Shown here: positions 61,401 through 64,000 of the stretch, piece by piece
Layout of the letters: every line of letters starts with the position of its first letter
Numbering within the stretch: the first letter of the stretch is position 1
Source: Agelaius tricolor
Lineage: Eukaryota; Chordata; Aves; Passeriformes; Icteridae
Direction: 5' to 3'
Assembly (NCBI GenBank): GCA_023055355.1
Contig: JALJCS010000035.1
Location: 806,001-870,000 of the forward strand
DNA length: 64,000 nt
Notes under the pieces: model-generated
The model's database searches: none
What the model was told of the DNA's origin: nothing
The model's input: only the letters and a program-made list of their open reading frames with translations
Position numbers and translations under genes: made by a program

Positions 61401-62550
61401 TAAACTCCCTTCTCGTTCCCCTTACAGGCCCCTAAAGGGACAGACAGCGGCGCTGGAACACAGCCTTCCCCTGCGGGTGCCGGCAGCGACACAGCCCCAG
61501 CCCCGGCCCGCTCCGACCTCTGCCCCGCATCCCGGCAATTCCGCATCCTATACCGGGAATTCCTCCCCGTTCCCCGGGAATCCCGCCCCGCATCCCGGGC
61601 ATTCCACCCCGCACCCCGGAATCCGGCCCCATATCCCGGCAATTCCGCCCCATATCCCGGCAATGCCGCCCCATATCCCGGCAATTCCGCCCCATATCCC
61701 GGCAATGCCGCCCCATATCCCGGCAATGCCGCCCCATATCCCGGCAATGCCGCCCCATATCCCGGCAATCCCGCCCTCCCGGCACACCGCACCGGCCCCA
61801 GCCCCGCCTCGCCCGTCCCTGCCGGGCACCTTGGCCGAGCTCTCCCCGCTCCGCTGGCAGCGGCTCCGCTCCTGCAGCTTCTCGGCGATGTCCTGGGCGA
61901 GCTGGCGGGCGGCGGCGAGCAGCGGGAGCCTGCGGGGACCCCAGCGGCTGAGCCCGGGGCCGAGGGATGGGATGGGATGGGATGGGATGGGATGGGATGG
62001 GATGGGATGGGATGGGATGGGATGGGATGGGATGGGATGGAATCCGATGGGATGGGATGGTGATGGTGATGGGGTGGGATGGGATCCGATAGGATCCGAT
62101 GGGACCCGGCGGTGTAAGCCTCGGGAGGGAAAGGCACAATAGCCCCAAAACACACAGCCAAAAAGCCTGGGACGGGTTTTGGGAAAGGACCCTGGAAGGA
62201 AAGGCACAGCACCCCCAAACACACAGCACCCCTGAACACACAGCACCCCCAAACACACAGCACCCCGAACACACAGCACCCCGAACACACAGCACCCCAA
62301 ACACACAGCACCCCGAACACACAGCACCCCGAACACACAGCACCCCGAACACACAGCACCCCGAACAGACACACGCACACCGGCTTTGGGAAGGCACACC
62401 CCGCACAGCCCGGCCCGCCCGGCCCCGCTCCCGCCCGTGCCGGGCCCCGCAGGCTCCGCAGGCTCCGCGGTCCCGGCCCGGGGCTGACCCGGTCCCGACC
62501 CGCACCCCCGGCCCGGCCCGGCCCGGCGCTCACCAGGGGTCCGGAGCCAT
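10368..62550 (-). CDS. STX8: Syntaxin 8, seven of an expected eight coding exons (3' end outside window)
   Basis: STX8 is a Qc-SNARE of early and late endosomes that pairs with STX7, VTI1B and VAMP8 (or VAMP7) to drive membrane fusion. I joined seven minus-strand exons: 62550-62534, 61929-61830, 56306-56212, 55045-54935, 47973-47849, 46566-46474 and 10469-10368. They total 643 nt, or 214 codons plus one base, and all junction phases agree. The product starts MAPDPWLPLL, as in other syntaxin 8 proteins. It has an N-terminal helical region (about 1-110), a linker with the conserved NPWL and GLGFDE stretches, and the SNARE heptads from about 145 to 207. The zero-layer glutamine is Q179, in [12 protein letters not shown]. 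Mammalian STX8 has 236 residues, so the last 22, forming the C-terminal membrane anchor, should come from an eighth exon not seen here. Introns are about 604, 5523, 1166, 6961, 1282 and 36004 nt, and the seventh exceeds 10 kb. Exon coordinates come from splice-site reading plus family similarity, not transcripts. Confidence 0.96.
11225..12033. repeat. 29-bp minisatellite in STX8 intron 6
   Basis: About 28 copies of CTGTGTTTTACCAAATATCA then ACCACTCCC. It alternates AAATATC with AAACATC, and CCATTCC with CCACTCC. Units of several monomers recur (for example near 11810-11990), implying block duplication. It starts about 750 bases upstream of exon 7 in transcript sense. Confidence 0.94.
12925..13000. 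repeat. (CCAT)n microsatellite
   Basis: A pure CCAT run to about 12964, followed by CCCTCCCT and CATCCATCCACC variants to about 13000. Confidence 0.93.
13401..13640. repeat. 24-bp minisatellite, ten copies
   Basis: Exactly 240 bp: ten 24-bp units close to CTCCTTTCAGGGCAGCAGGA plus TCTT, with very few differences. As a multiple of three it yields an eight-residue SSPFRAAG repeat. In STX8 sense each unit contains GGAGAAGA. Confidence 0.95.
15426..15692 (+). mobile_element. LTR-like element, first family, copy 1 (interrupted)
   Basis: Begins TGTCACTGACATCTTTTATG and shares most of its length with 34807-35188. It breaks off at TTCTATTCTTTAGT, where a pentanucleotide array takes over. Its tail is missing. 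Confidence 0.6.
15693..15781. repeat. (GGAAT)n microsatellite
   Basis: About 17 pentanucleotide units of GAATG or GAATA. It replaces the tail of the LTR at 15426, so it probably expanded from that element's TTCTATTC region. It is not related to vertebrate centromere satellites beyond the simple unit. Confidence 0.93.
16706..16780. repeat. 25-bp perfect inverted repeat (hairpin/cruciform)
   Basis: Arms 16706-16730 and 16756-16780 are exact reverse complements, starting CCTTTATTTATCATACAGG. The 25-base loop itself contains a near-palindrome, GAACTATAGTTC. The whole can fold into one long hairpin. Confidence 0.92.
16781..17046. repeat. AAATAAATAG/AAATAAAT low-complexity tract
   Basis: Opens with two copies of GGAACTATAAACATTATAAA (from about 16779 and 16839) derived from the hairpin arm. 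It continues as AAATAGAAATAAATAG and AAATAAAAATAAAT units to about 17046. Confidence 0.9.
17693..18012. repeat. Spaced direct duplication (~100 bp, twice)
   Basis: 17693-17800 and 17911-18012 share CCCCATAAAACACT, AAGCTGAGGTTTCCAG and CATTTCACA followed by A-rich AACCAAAATAC-type sequence, with about 10-15% differences by eye. The spacer is an A/C-rich ACCAACAAACACC tract. Confidence 0.8.
18605..18870. repeat. ~37-bp minisatellite
   Basis: About seven copies of GAGGAGCAGGGGTGATGCTG followed by AGTGCAGGGGCTCAGAGT or the ATTCCAGGCTCAGAGT variant. Confidence 0.92.
20816..20923. repeat. AT-rich palindromic tract
   Basis: Starts with a perfect 21-nt palindrome with a one-base centre (20831-20851: GTGAATATAT, A, ATATATTCAC). 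It continues as TATATAATATTATA-type sequence to about 20923. Confidence 0.88.
23374..23838. repeat. 78-bp minisatellite
   Basis: Six copies in exact 78-bp steps around CATAATCAGCTCTGCTGAGC and TCTGCTGCTGCAGGAGATCC. It is a multiple of three, giving a 26-residue repeat on the minus strand without stops for 177 codons. There is no homology or splice support for coding. Confidence 0.94.
23823..23965. repeat. ~72-bp tandem duplication
   Basis: The stretch GCAGGAGACCCCCTCACCTG through CAGGCTCACTCCATCCTCACC occurs twice in tandem, directly abutting the 78-bp array, whose last copy supplies the first bases. Confidence 0.88.
25626..25980 (-). mobile_element. CR1 LINE 3' fragment (minus strand)
   Basis: On the plus strand it reads GGTTTGGGTTGGAAAGGGAC, TGCCATGGCAGGGACACCTC, a GTCCAGCCTGGCCTTGGGCA stretch and CCCTTCAGGCACTGGAAAAC. 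These match, in order, the reverse complement of the CR1 3' untranslated region. CR1 elements are the main LINEs of birds and reptiles. The copy is old and 5' truncated, as usual for CR1. Confidence 0.8.
25950..26245. repeat. 66-68-bp array born in a CR1 end
   Basis: Four copies spaced 66-68 bp around GGGAACAATTAACCAGGGGA and AGAGCACTGACTGCCCCAGC. The first copy starts inside the CR1 fragment at its CAGCTCACCCCAAAGCTTCT segment, so the array grew from CR1 sequence. Confidence 0.9.
28556..28880. repeat. ~45-bp minisatellite with variants
   Basis: Copies of CAGCAGCACAAAGCAAACCC followed by TGCTCCCCAGAAATCCCAGA and AATCA. A second link, AAACAAACCCTGTGAGC, appears twice. About seven copies with indels. 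Confidence 0.9.
29106..29312. repeat. 30-bp minisatellite
   Basis: Seven copies of a 30-bp unit (CACAGCAAACCTGCCCTGGC then TGTGTCCCTG). The length is a multiple of three, so it reads as a ten-residue repeat on either strand. No splice or homology evidence supports coding. Confidence 0.93.
29576..29985. repeat. 62-68-bp minisatellite
   Basis: Six to seven copies of CATTTCCAGCATTGTTGGGG-type units followed by ATCCCTTGGTTTGCTGTGCC, CAGCAGGCACACAGTTAAAC and a variable TCAAACT/TCACACT link. The link and a GGCAT/GGGGAT difference account for the unit-length variation. Confidence 0.92.
33437..33875 (-). mobile_element. LTR-like element, second family, copy 2 (minus)
   Basis: The reverse complement matches 54335-54780 almost perfectly over its middle 300 bases. 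The distal part differs around the AATAAATCC end (33500-33480) and matches again through ACACTGTCCAGCCTCTG to about 33437. It is probably a solo LTR. Confidence 0.6.
34006..34030. repeat. (CCT)n microsatellite
   Basis: A pure CCT/TCC trinucleotide run of about eight units within otherwise unique intron sequence. Confidence 0.9.
34807..35188 (+). mobile_element. LTR-like element, first family, copy 2
   Basis: About 380 bp. Shared with the copy at 15426 are AACCAATGGTTATCTGCTGC, CAACAGGTGCATCTGGGATT, ATGGCCAATCACAGCCCAGC and TTCTGATGAAATCCTTTCTT. It ends with a TAATATATATGATAAAATAA tail and CAGATCCTCATCTC. I recognise it as an abundant songbird interspersed repeat that is probably LTR-derived. 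The family name is not assigned. Confidence 0.6.
36072..36482. repeat. 41-bp minisatellite
   Basis: Ten copies in exact 41-bp steps of CCTGGAGAGCAGAGAAAGCT then CCTGGGCATTCTGTGCATGGG. Variants end in CATGCA or CAGGGA. The unit length is not a multiple of three, so the open frames it gives rotate and are not evidence of coding. Confidence 0.94.
39225..39790. repeat. Irregular CCCCTGGGAGCAGC array
   Basis: Units of about 20-25 bp built from CACCCCTGGGAGCAGC joined by AAATAAA or AAAA spacers. Unit length and order vary throughout. It ends about 80 bases before the truncated LTR at 39870. Confidence 0.9.
39870..40071 (+). mobile_element. LTR-like element, second family, copy 3 (truncated)
   Basis: Matches the first part of the copy at 8822: TTTTCAGATTCTGTGCTG, then CTCCAGCTGGGCACCAAGGA and GGATGGGACTGCATGG. 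It stops at the 40-bp array, so the distal half including the polyadenylation end is missing. Confidence 0.5.
40072..40915. repeat. 40-bp minisatellite inside an LTR remnant
   Basis: About 21 copies of a roughly 40-bp unit (GGGATGCAAACCCAGCCCAG then CAAAGCCTGACAGGCTGTAA). A second ending, GGCAGCACA, is interspersed. It begins where the LTR copy at 39870 breaks off, and the LTR does not resume after it. In STX8 sense each full unit reads CATCCCTTACAG, an acceptor-like string. Confidence 0.94.
45415..45958. repeat. 71-76-bp minisatellite in STX8 intron 6
   Basis: Eight copies spaced 71-76 bp, starting from CCTGGAGAGTCAGGGGATCT and ending CAGCCTCTCCTGATCAGTGA. Short copies lack GGGGATCT-type bases. 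It starts about 500 bases into intron 6 from the exon 6 donor. Confidence 0.93.
46474..46566 (-). CDS. STX8: STX8 exon 6 (SNARE core, zero-layer Gln)
   Basis: Ninety-three bases encode residues 150-180: [20 protein letters not shown], then [10 protein letters not shown]. This is the centre of the Qc-SNARE helix. The glutamine of DEQN falls at residue 179, the ionic zero-layer position. The acceptor is GGTGCAG|AACAAG and the donor AACG|GTAAGGG, the strongest donor of the gene. It is the most conserved exon in the window and the anchor for the identification. Confidence 0.97.
46567..47848 (-). other. STX8: STX8 intron 5
   Basis: An intron of 1282 nt between exons 5 and 6, phase 1, bounded by GTACAAG and GGTGCAG. 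It contains an A/T-rich segment (about 46620-46960) and a GC-richer segment (46980-47300) but no tandem array and no recognisable element. It is the only larger STX8 intron in the window free of minisatellites. Confidence 0.88.
47849..47973 (-). CDS. STX8: STX8 exon 5
   Basis: One hundred and twenty-five bases complete Arg108 and encode residues 109-149 ([20 protein letters not shown], then [21 protein letters not shown]) plus one base. This is the linker between the N-terminal domain and the SNARE motif plus the first SNARE heptads. The acceptor is TTTTCAG|GTCCAG and the donor GAAG|GTACAAG. Both are canonical. Confidence 0.96.
48165..48400. repeat. TA/TG-rich microsatellite tract
   Basis: Begins with ATAAATAAATGTATATGTGT-like copies of about 40 bp containing TTTATTGTATAAAT. 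It passes into TATATATGTATGTG runs to about 48400. It lies roughly 200 bases upstream (transcript sense) of the exon 5 acceptor. Confidence 0.9.
49317..49462. repeat. G-rich array (GGGGGACACT)n
   Basis: About ten copies of a 10-15-bp unit, GGGGGGACACTG, with runs of five to eight G on the plus strand, which is the template strand for STX8. Many closely spaced G-runs make G-quadruplex formation likely. It lies 200 bases from the A-rich array. Confidence 0.92.
49668..50768. repeat. 1.1-kb A-rich array in STX8 intron 4
   Basis: Over a kilobase of AATAGGAAAAAA-type units with changing subtypes. AAATAAATAGG dominates to about 50230, AAATAAAGAGG from 50240 to 50480, and ATATAGG forms to 50768. In STX8 transcripts it would be U-rich with very many AUUUA words and long pyrimidine tracts. 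Confidence 0.94.
53573..54000. repeat. 15-bp C/T-rich array in STX8 intron 4
   Basis: Interleaved GATCCTCCTGA and GATCCCCCCAA units, about 15 bp each, in irregular alternation, from about 53573 to 54000. The plus strand is pyrimidine-rich, broken by GA steps. It is stop-free in several frames purely by composition. Confidence 0.92.
54335..54780 (+). mobile_element. LTR-like element, second family, copy 4
   Basis: A plus-oriented copy of the family also seen at 8822, 33437 and 39870. It contains AAATAAATCCCCACTTTATT near 54713, a polyadenylation-type end, followed by ACACTGTCCAGCCTCTG. Over about 300 bases (54390-54695) it differs by about one base from the reverse complement of 33484-33830. 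It carries no protein-coding capacity beyond chance frames and is probably a solo LTR. Confidence 0.6.
54935..55045 (-). CDS. STX8: STX8 exon 4
   Basis: One hundred and eleven bases finish Ile71 and encode [18 protein letters not shown] through EPDMS, ending in the first two bases of Arg108. The acceptor is GCCACCAG|CACCCAG with a branch-point-like CTTAAC about 17 bases upstream. The donor is [20 protein letters not shown] is one of the most conserved stretches of syntaxin 8. A second AG seven bases into the exon (CACCCAG|CTGGAG) would not keep the frame with exon 3 as called. Confidence 0.94.
55046..56211 (-). other. STX8: STX8 intron 3, mostly tandem repeat
   Basis: About 1166 nt, phase 2, with an uncertain 5' end (see exon 3). 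The array at 55305-56168 fills roughly three quarters of it. The rest, 55046-55300, is unique sequence containing the acceptor region of exon 4. Confidence 0.82.
55305..56168. repeat. Two-part minisatellite filling STX8 intron 3
   Basis: The part from 55305 to about 55745 repeats CACATTCTGCACAGCACATC and CACACACTCTGCACACATTT units in mixed order. From about 55745 to 56168 it switches to a 22-bp unit, ACATTTTCCCACTTTGCACA plus GC or CC. The two halves share the TTTGCACA and CTGCACA words, so one probably gave rise to the other. The right end is about 40 bases from the exon 3 donor. Confidence 0.93.
56212..56306 (-). CDS. STX8: STX8 exon 3 (donor uncertain)
   Basis: Residues 40-70 ([20 protein letters not shown] onward to RAVSTRQ) plus two bases. 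The acceptor CCCCAG|GTCAAC is good. To match the family, where ITQLEGD follows RAVSTxQ, the exon must end at 56212. The intron would then begin GCATCT, a poor GC donor. The nearest GT lies six bases further on (CT|GTGCCA, exon end 56206). It keeps the frame but adds two residues, giving MHLTQ in place of ITQ. Both sites are weak. A minisatellite begins about 40 bases further into the intron. Confidence 0.88.
56383..56968 (-). mobile_element. LTR-like element, third family (single copy)
   Basis: A 586-bp element that, read on the minus strand, runs from TGTCACATCCC to CATTTCAGCAACA, the TG...CA form of an LTR. Minus-strand polyadenylation-like AATAAA motifs appear near 56467 and 56605. I recognise the GACCACCCTTGGGGTGG type of sequence as a common interspersed repeat of songbird genomes, but I do not assign a family name. 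No clear target-site duplication is visible. Confidence 0.55.
57819..58623. repeat. 38-bp minisatellite in STX8 intron 2
   Basis: About 21 copies of a 38-bp unit beginning GGATGGAGCAGGAGAGCCTG. Alternating endings (GAGAGACTGAACCTGTCA, GAGAGATTGAACCTGTCT and a CAGGAGATGGAACCTGCC form) define at least three subtypes. They recur in blocks, as expected for higher-order expansion. Confidence 0.94.
60415..61270. repeat. 41-bp minisatellite in STX8 intron 2
   Basis: The unit is about 41 bp (GAGAATGCCAGCCTCTGGGA followed by CAGCTCCATCCCAGCATCCCT). Copies lacking the first segment are mixed in, and a shorter CTCTGGACCAGCTCC form dominates from about 61060. The change of unit along the array suggests expansion from more than one point. 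Confidence 0.93.
61541..61790. repeat. 21-bp array next to STX8 exon 2
   Basis: The core, 61631-61783, repeats ATATCCCGGCAATTCCGCCCC, alternating with GCAATG variants in near-perfect 21-bp steps. Diverged copies extend left to about 61541. In the STX8 sense frame it reads as GIAGIWG repeats without a stop. Confidence 0.93.
61830..61929 (-). CDS. STX8: STX8 exon 2
   Basis: One hundred bases complete Trp6 and encode residues 7-39, including [16 protein letters not shown], the first helix of the N-terminal domain. The acceptor is CCGCAG|GCTCCC. The donor, AAG|GTGCCC, has a canonical GT but a weak consensus after it. Intron 2 is phase 0. The exon sits in a CpG-rich block. A GGGAT pentanucleotide array lies about 35 bases upstream of it (in transcript sense) and a 21-bp minisatellite about 45 bases downstream of the donor. 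Reading past the donor stays open for more than 90 codons. Confidence 0.95.
61964..62105. repeat. GGGAT pentanucleotide array in STX8 intron 1
   Basis: A nearly pure run of GGGAT from about 61964 to 62040, then degenerate GATGGGATGG and GGATCCGATG variants to about 62105. It ends some 35 bases from the exon 2 acceptor. The G-runs on the plus strand could form G-quadruplexes on the template strand of STX8. Confidence 0.93.
62205..62372. repeat. 16-17-bp array in STX8 intron 1
   Basis: About ten copies of a unit close to CACAGCACCCCGAACA. Early copies vary (CCCCCAAA, CCCCTGAA) and later ones are nearly uniform. It lies about 160 bases inside intron 1 from the exon 1 donor. Confidence 0.92.
62534..62550 (-). 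CDS. STX8: STX8 exon 1 (coding part)
   Basis: Seventeen coding bases give MAPDP plus the first two bases of a Trp codon, followed by a strong donor (TG|GTGAGCG, GT at 62533-62532). The start context is good: G at -3 and G at +4 (GCCGCGATGG). Intron 1 is phase 2, and the Trp codon is completed by the first G of exon 2. The 5' UTR and transcription start cannot be fixed from sequence alone but lie within the CpG-rich block above 62551. Confidence 0.95.
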
Positions 62551-62650
62551 CGCGGCCCCGGAACCTTCGCGGCGCTTCCGCCGGATCCGCCCGGACGCGC
62601 CGCGCGCAGGCGCCGGGAGGGGACGGAGCGGAAAGGGAAATGGGAGAGGG
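62551..62650 (-). promoter_or_regulatory. STX8: STX8 CpG-rich proximal promoter and 5' UTR
   Basis: The stretch just upstream of the STX8 start is CpG-dense and has no TATA motif, as for a housekeeping trafficking gene. On the minus strand it carries an ETS-like GCGGAAGCG (core at 62575-62579). A near match to the NRF1 palindrome, GCGCAGGCGC, lies at 62604-62613 with one mismatch to the consensus. Motif assignment is by eye, and the transcription start is inferred to lie here. Confidence 0.6.
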
Positions 62651-62779
62651 AACGGGGAAAGAGGAGAGAGGGGAGAGATGGAGGGGAGAGAGGGGAGAGA
62701 TGGAGAGATAGAGATGGAGAGGGGTACCGGGGTACGGGCCGGGGGAGCGCAGCCGGCCCTAGGGGCTCTGCTGTGCGGG

Positions 62780-63000
62780 GCAGGGGGCAGAGGGGAGACA
62801 CGGGTGTTGGGGAAAGAGGGGCAGCATCAGGTGTTGGGGGCAGAGAGGAAGAAGGATCGGGTGTTTTGGGGCAGAGGGGCAGGATCAGGTGTTCGGGACA
62901 GAGGGACAGATACAATGTTCGGGGTTTACAGGGACAGATGTGCGGGGATCAGGGACAGATGCAGTGTTCGGGGTTTACGGGACAGAGGGGCAGAGGTTCA
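62780..63000. repeat. Imperfect ~30-bp G-rich array
   Basis: Degenerate copies built around GGTGTTGGGG/CAGAGGGGCAGG and GTTCGGGGTTTAC. The spacing varies and copies diverge more than in the other arrays here, suggesting an older array. Confidence 0.6.
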
Positions 63001-63440
63001 GTGCCCAGAGGGCGGGCACGGAGCTTTGCAGTACCAGGGGCAGAGGTGCAGGTGTCCGGGGTGTAGAGGTGCACAGTACGAGGTGCAGATGTGTGCAGAT
63101 GTGCACAGCACAGAACCAGAGCTGTCCCCTCTCCTCCCTGCTGCCATAAACCCAACACTGAGCGATGGCACCGGTTCCCTTCTCCAAACCCCCAGCTCTG
63201 ACCCTGTCCCTGCCCATCCGCAGTGACATCGCTGCCCTCCCTGTCCCCGCCCCGCTCCCGGTGACATTGGCGCTGCTGGCACTGTCGCTGTTTTGGCTGC
63301 GGTGGGCGCAGCCCCTCGCTCCAAGCCCTTCCCATCCCTGATCCGCCGGCATTTGGCCTCTCCCTGTGTTTTTGGATGCGATCGGTGACGCAAATCGGGC
63401 ACAAACCTGAGGAGCAGCTTCGGGGCGCTGCCAGCGAGGC

Positions 63441-63780
63441 TTTATAGCCCTCGTGACGGGGCCGCTGGGCCTGCTGATAACGGCAGCGATGACGGCAGCG
63501 ATAAGGACAATCACAACAATGCTGATAACGGTATTGATAACGAGAACCAGCGCATCTCGTCATTCCCGGGGCTGATCCCCGCTCCGCTCCCCCGTTCTTA
63601 CCACAGCAGAAACAATCCGATTTTAAAGGCAAATAAAGATCCTTTAAAGGTTAGGATGCCTATAAAAGTGCCCGCTGAGTGCAGCCCGAGCTGAGGGCAG
63701 CGCTGTGGGACCGGGGCGGTGTCCCGGGAGCCTCTCCAGCTGCTCGAGGCCGCTTTTCCTCCAGCCCAGCCCTTCTGTCG
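63441..63780. promoter_or_regulatory. Candidate TATA/GATA promoter-like module
   Basis: On the plus strand a perfect TATAAAAG lies at 63661-63668, and about 110 bases further is a donor-like TCG|GTGAGC at 63780/63781. This is compatible with a short plus-strand first exon near 63690-63780. On the minus strand a TATAAA lies at 63446-63441. Between them are three WGATAR matches (TGATAA at 63475, 63523 and 63535) plus CGATAAG at 63499. No coding exon supports either promoter, so this is motif-level evidence only. Confidence 0.3.
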
Positions 63781-63790
63781 GTGAGCACAG

Positions 63791-63914
63791 CGCTCATTCT
63801 GCAGCTCTGCAGCGCGTTCTGAGGCTGGAACCGATCGGTCCCGAGCATTTCCCGCTCATTCTGCAGCTCTGCAGCGCGTTCTGAGGCTGGAACCGATCGG
63901 TCCCGAGCATTTCC
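63791..63914. repeat. 62-bp perfect tandem duplication
   Basis: Two apparently identical 62-bp copies lie side by side (63791-63852 and 63853-63914), each starting CGCTCATTCTGCAGC. It is too short to say more. The identity suggests a recent duplication. Confidence 0.9.
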
Positions 63915-64000
63915 CGGGGGCACACCGGGAACGCCGGAGCCCCAGGGCCGGGCCGCAGCAGCCGCAGCCCGAGCGGGAGCACGAAGGTTACCCTCGGGAA

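Larger units (their letters stand above)
56307..61829 (-). other. STX8: STX8 intron 2
   Basis: An intron of 5523 nt, phase 0. It contains an LTR-like element (56383-56968), two large minisatellites (57819-58623 and 60415-61270) and the 21-bp array next to exon 2 (61541-61790). The stretches 56970-57810 and 58630-60410 look like unique intron sequence and show no exon I can support. Confidence 0.86.
61930..62533 (-). other. STX8: STX8 intron 1
   Basis: An intron of 604 nt, phase 2, wholly inside the CpG-rich block. It carries the GGGAT pentanucleotide array near its acceptor and a 16-17-bp array (62205-62372) nearer its donor. Repeats fill about half of it. Confidence 0.88.
61440..62640. other. 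CpG island spanning STX8 exons 1-2
   Basis: From about 61440 to 62640 the sequence is strongly GC-rich with frequent CpG, unlike the CpG-poor intron sequence to the left. It covers intron 1, exons 1 and 2 and the start of intron 2. It also holds three tandem arrays: a 21-bp array, the GGGAT array and a 16-17-bp array. In birds such islands often mark promoters and recombination hotspots. The exact edges need a CpG observed/expected count. Confidence 0.7.
62651..64000. other. Upstream flank of STX8 without a supported gene
   Basis: GC-rich flank beyond the STX8 promoter. It holds purine-rich GAGAGATGGAG-type runs (62640-62730), an imperfect approximately 30-bp array (62780-63000), a GATA-motif cluster (63475-63540), TATA-like motifs on both strands, and a 62-bp tandem duplication (63791-63914). 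In mammals CFAP52 starts divergently from STX8. I looked for its WD-repeat N-terminus on the plus strand and found nothing convincing. Confidence 0.6.

Noticed and set aside
61964..62040. GGGAT run as an interstitial telomere sequence
   Set aside because: The vertebrate telomere unit is TTAGGG. This is a plain GGGAT pentanucleotide.
62099..63226. A 375-codon plus-strand frame across the STX8 promoter as a possible CFAP52 start
   Set aside because: It is antisense to exon 1 and passes through an array. It shows no WD-repeat sequence, so divergent CFAP52 is not supported here.
62949..63632. A 227-codon Cys/Arg-rich minus-strand frame upstream of STX8
   Set aside because: There is no recognisable domain, and it lies in GC-rich sequence where stops are rare. 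It includes the degenerate GATAAC and G-rich repeats.

Overview
This window is vertebrate genomic DNA, almost certainly from a bird and probably from a songbird. It is dominated by one gene, syntaxin 8 (STX8), lying on the minus strand. The bird call rests on two CR1 LINE remnants (about 2735-3360 and 25626-25980), at least three LTR families of a type I associate with passerine genomes, and very dense GC-rich minisatellites as on avian microchromosomes. The passerine part is inference. No bacterial, viral or organellar gene was seen.

STX8 begins at an ATG at 62550-62548 and seven coding exons run leftwards: 62534-62550, 61830-61929, 56212-56306, 54935-55045, 47849-47973, 46474-46566 and 10368-10469. 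Together they encode 214 residues plus one base, with reading frame kept across every junction. They contain the Qc-SNARE motif with its central glutamine at residue 179. The family is 236 residues long in mammals. The missing 22 residues (the membrane anchor) are expected in an eighth exon that I could not find, so it probably lies beyond position 1. No other protein-coding gene could be supported. CFAP52 (head to head with STX8 in mammals) and NTN1 (beyond its 3' end) were looked for and not found.

Layout: 1-10367 is intron 7. 10470-46473 is a 36-kb intron 6. 46567-47848 is intron 5. 47974-54934 is intron 4 and holds a G-rich array beside a 1.1-kb A-rich array. 55046-56211 is intron 3, mostly tandem repeat. 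56307-61829 is intron 2, 61930-62533 is intron 1, and 62551-64000 is the CpG-rich promoter flank, with candidate TATA and GATA motifs further out.

Adding up the listed intervals, about thirty tandem arrays make up roughly 13 kb (a fifth) of the window. Several lie within tens of bases of STX8 exons. Three of them, just downstream of exons 2, 3 and 7, are stop-free in the STX8 reading frame. Other arrays start at the edge of, or inside, LTR and CR1 insertions. The least expected details are a weak, apparently non-GT donor at exon 3, the in-frame arrays, and a nearly identical inverted pair of LTRs about 21 kb apart.
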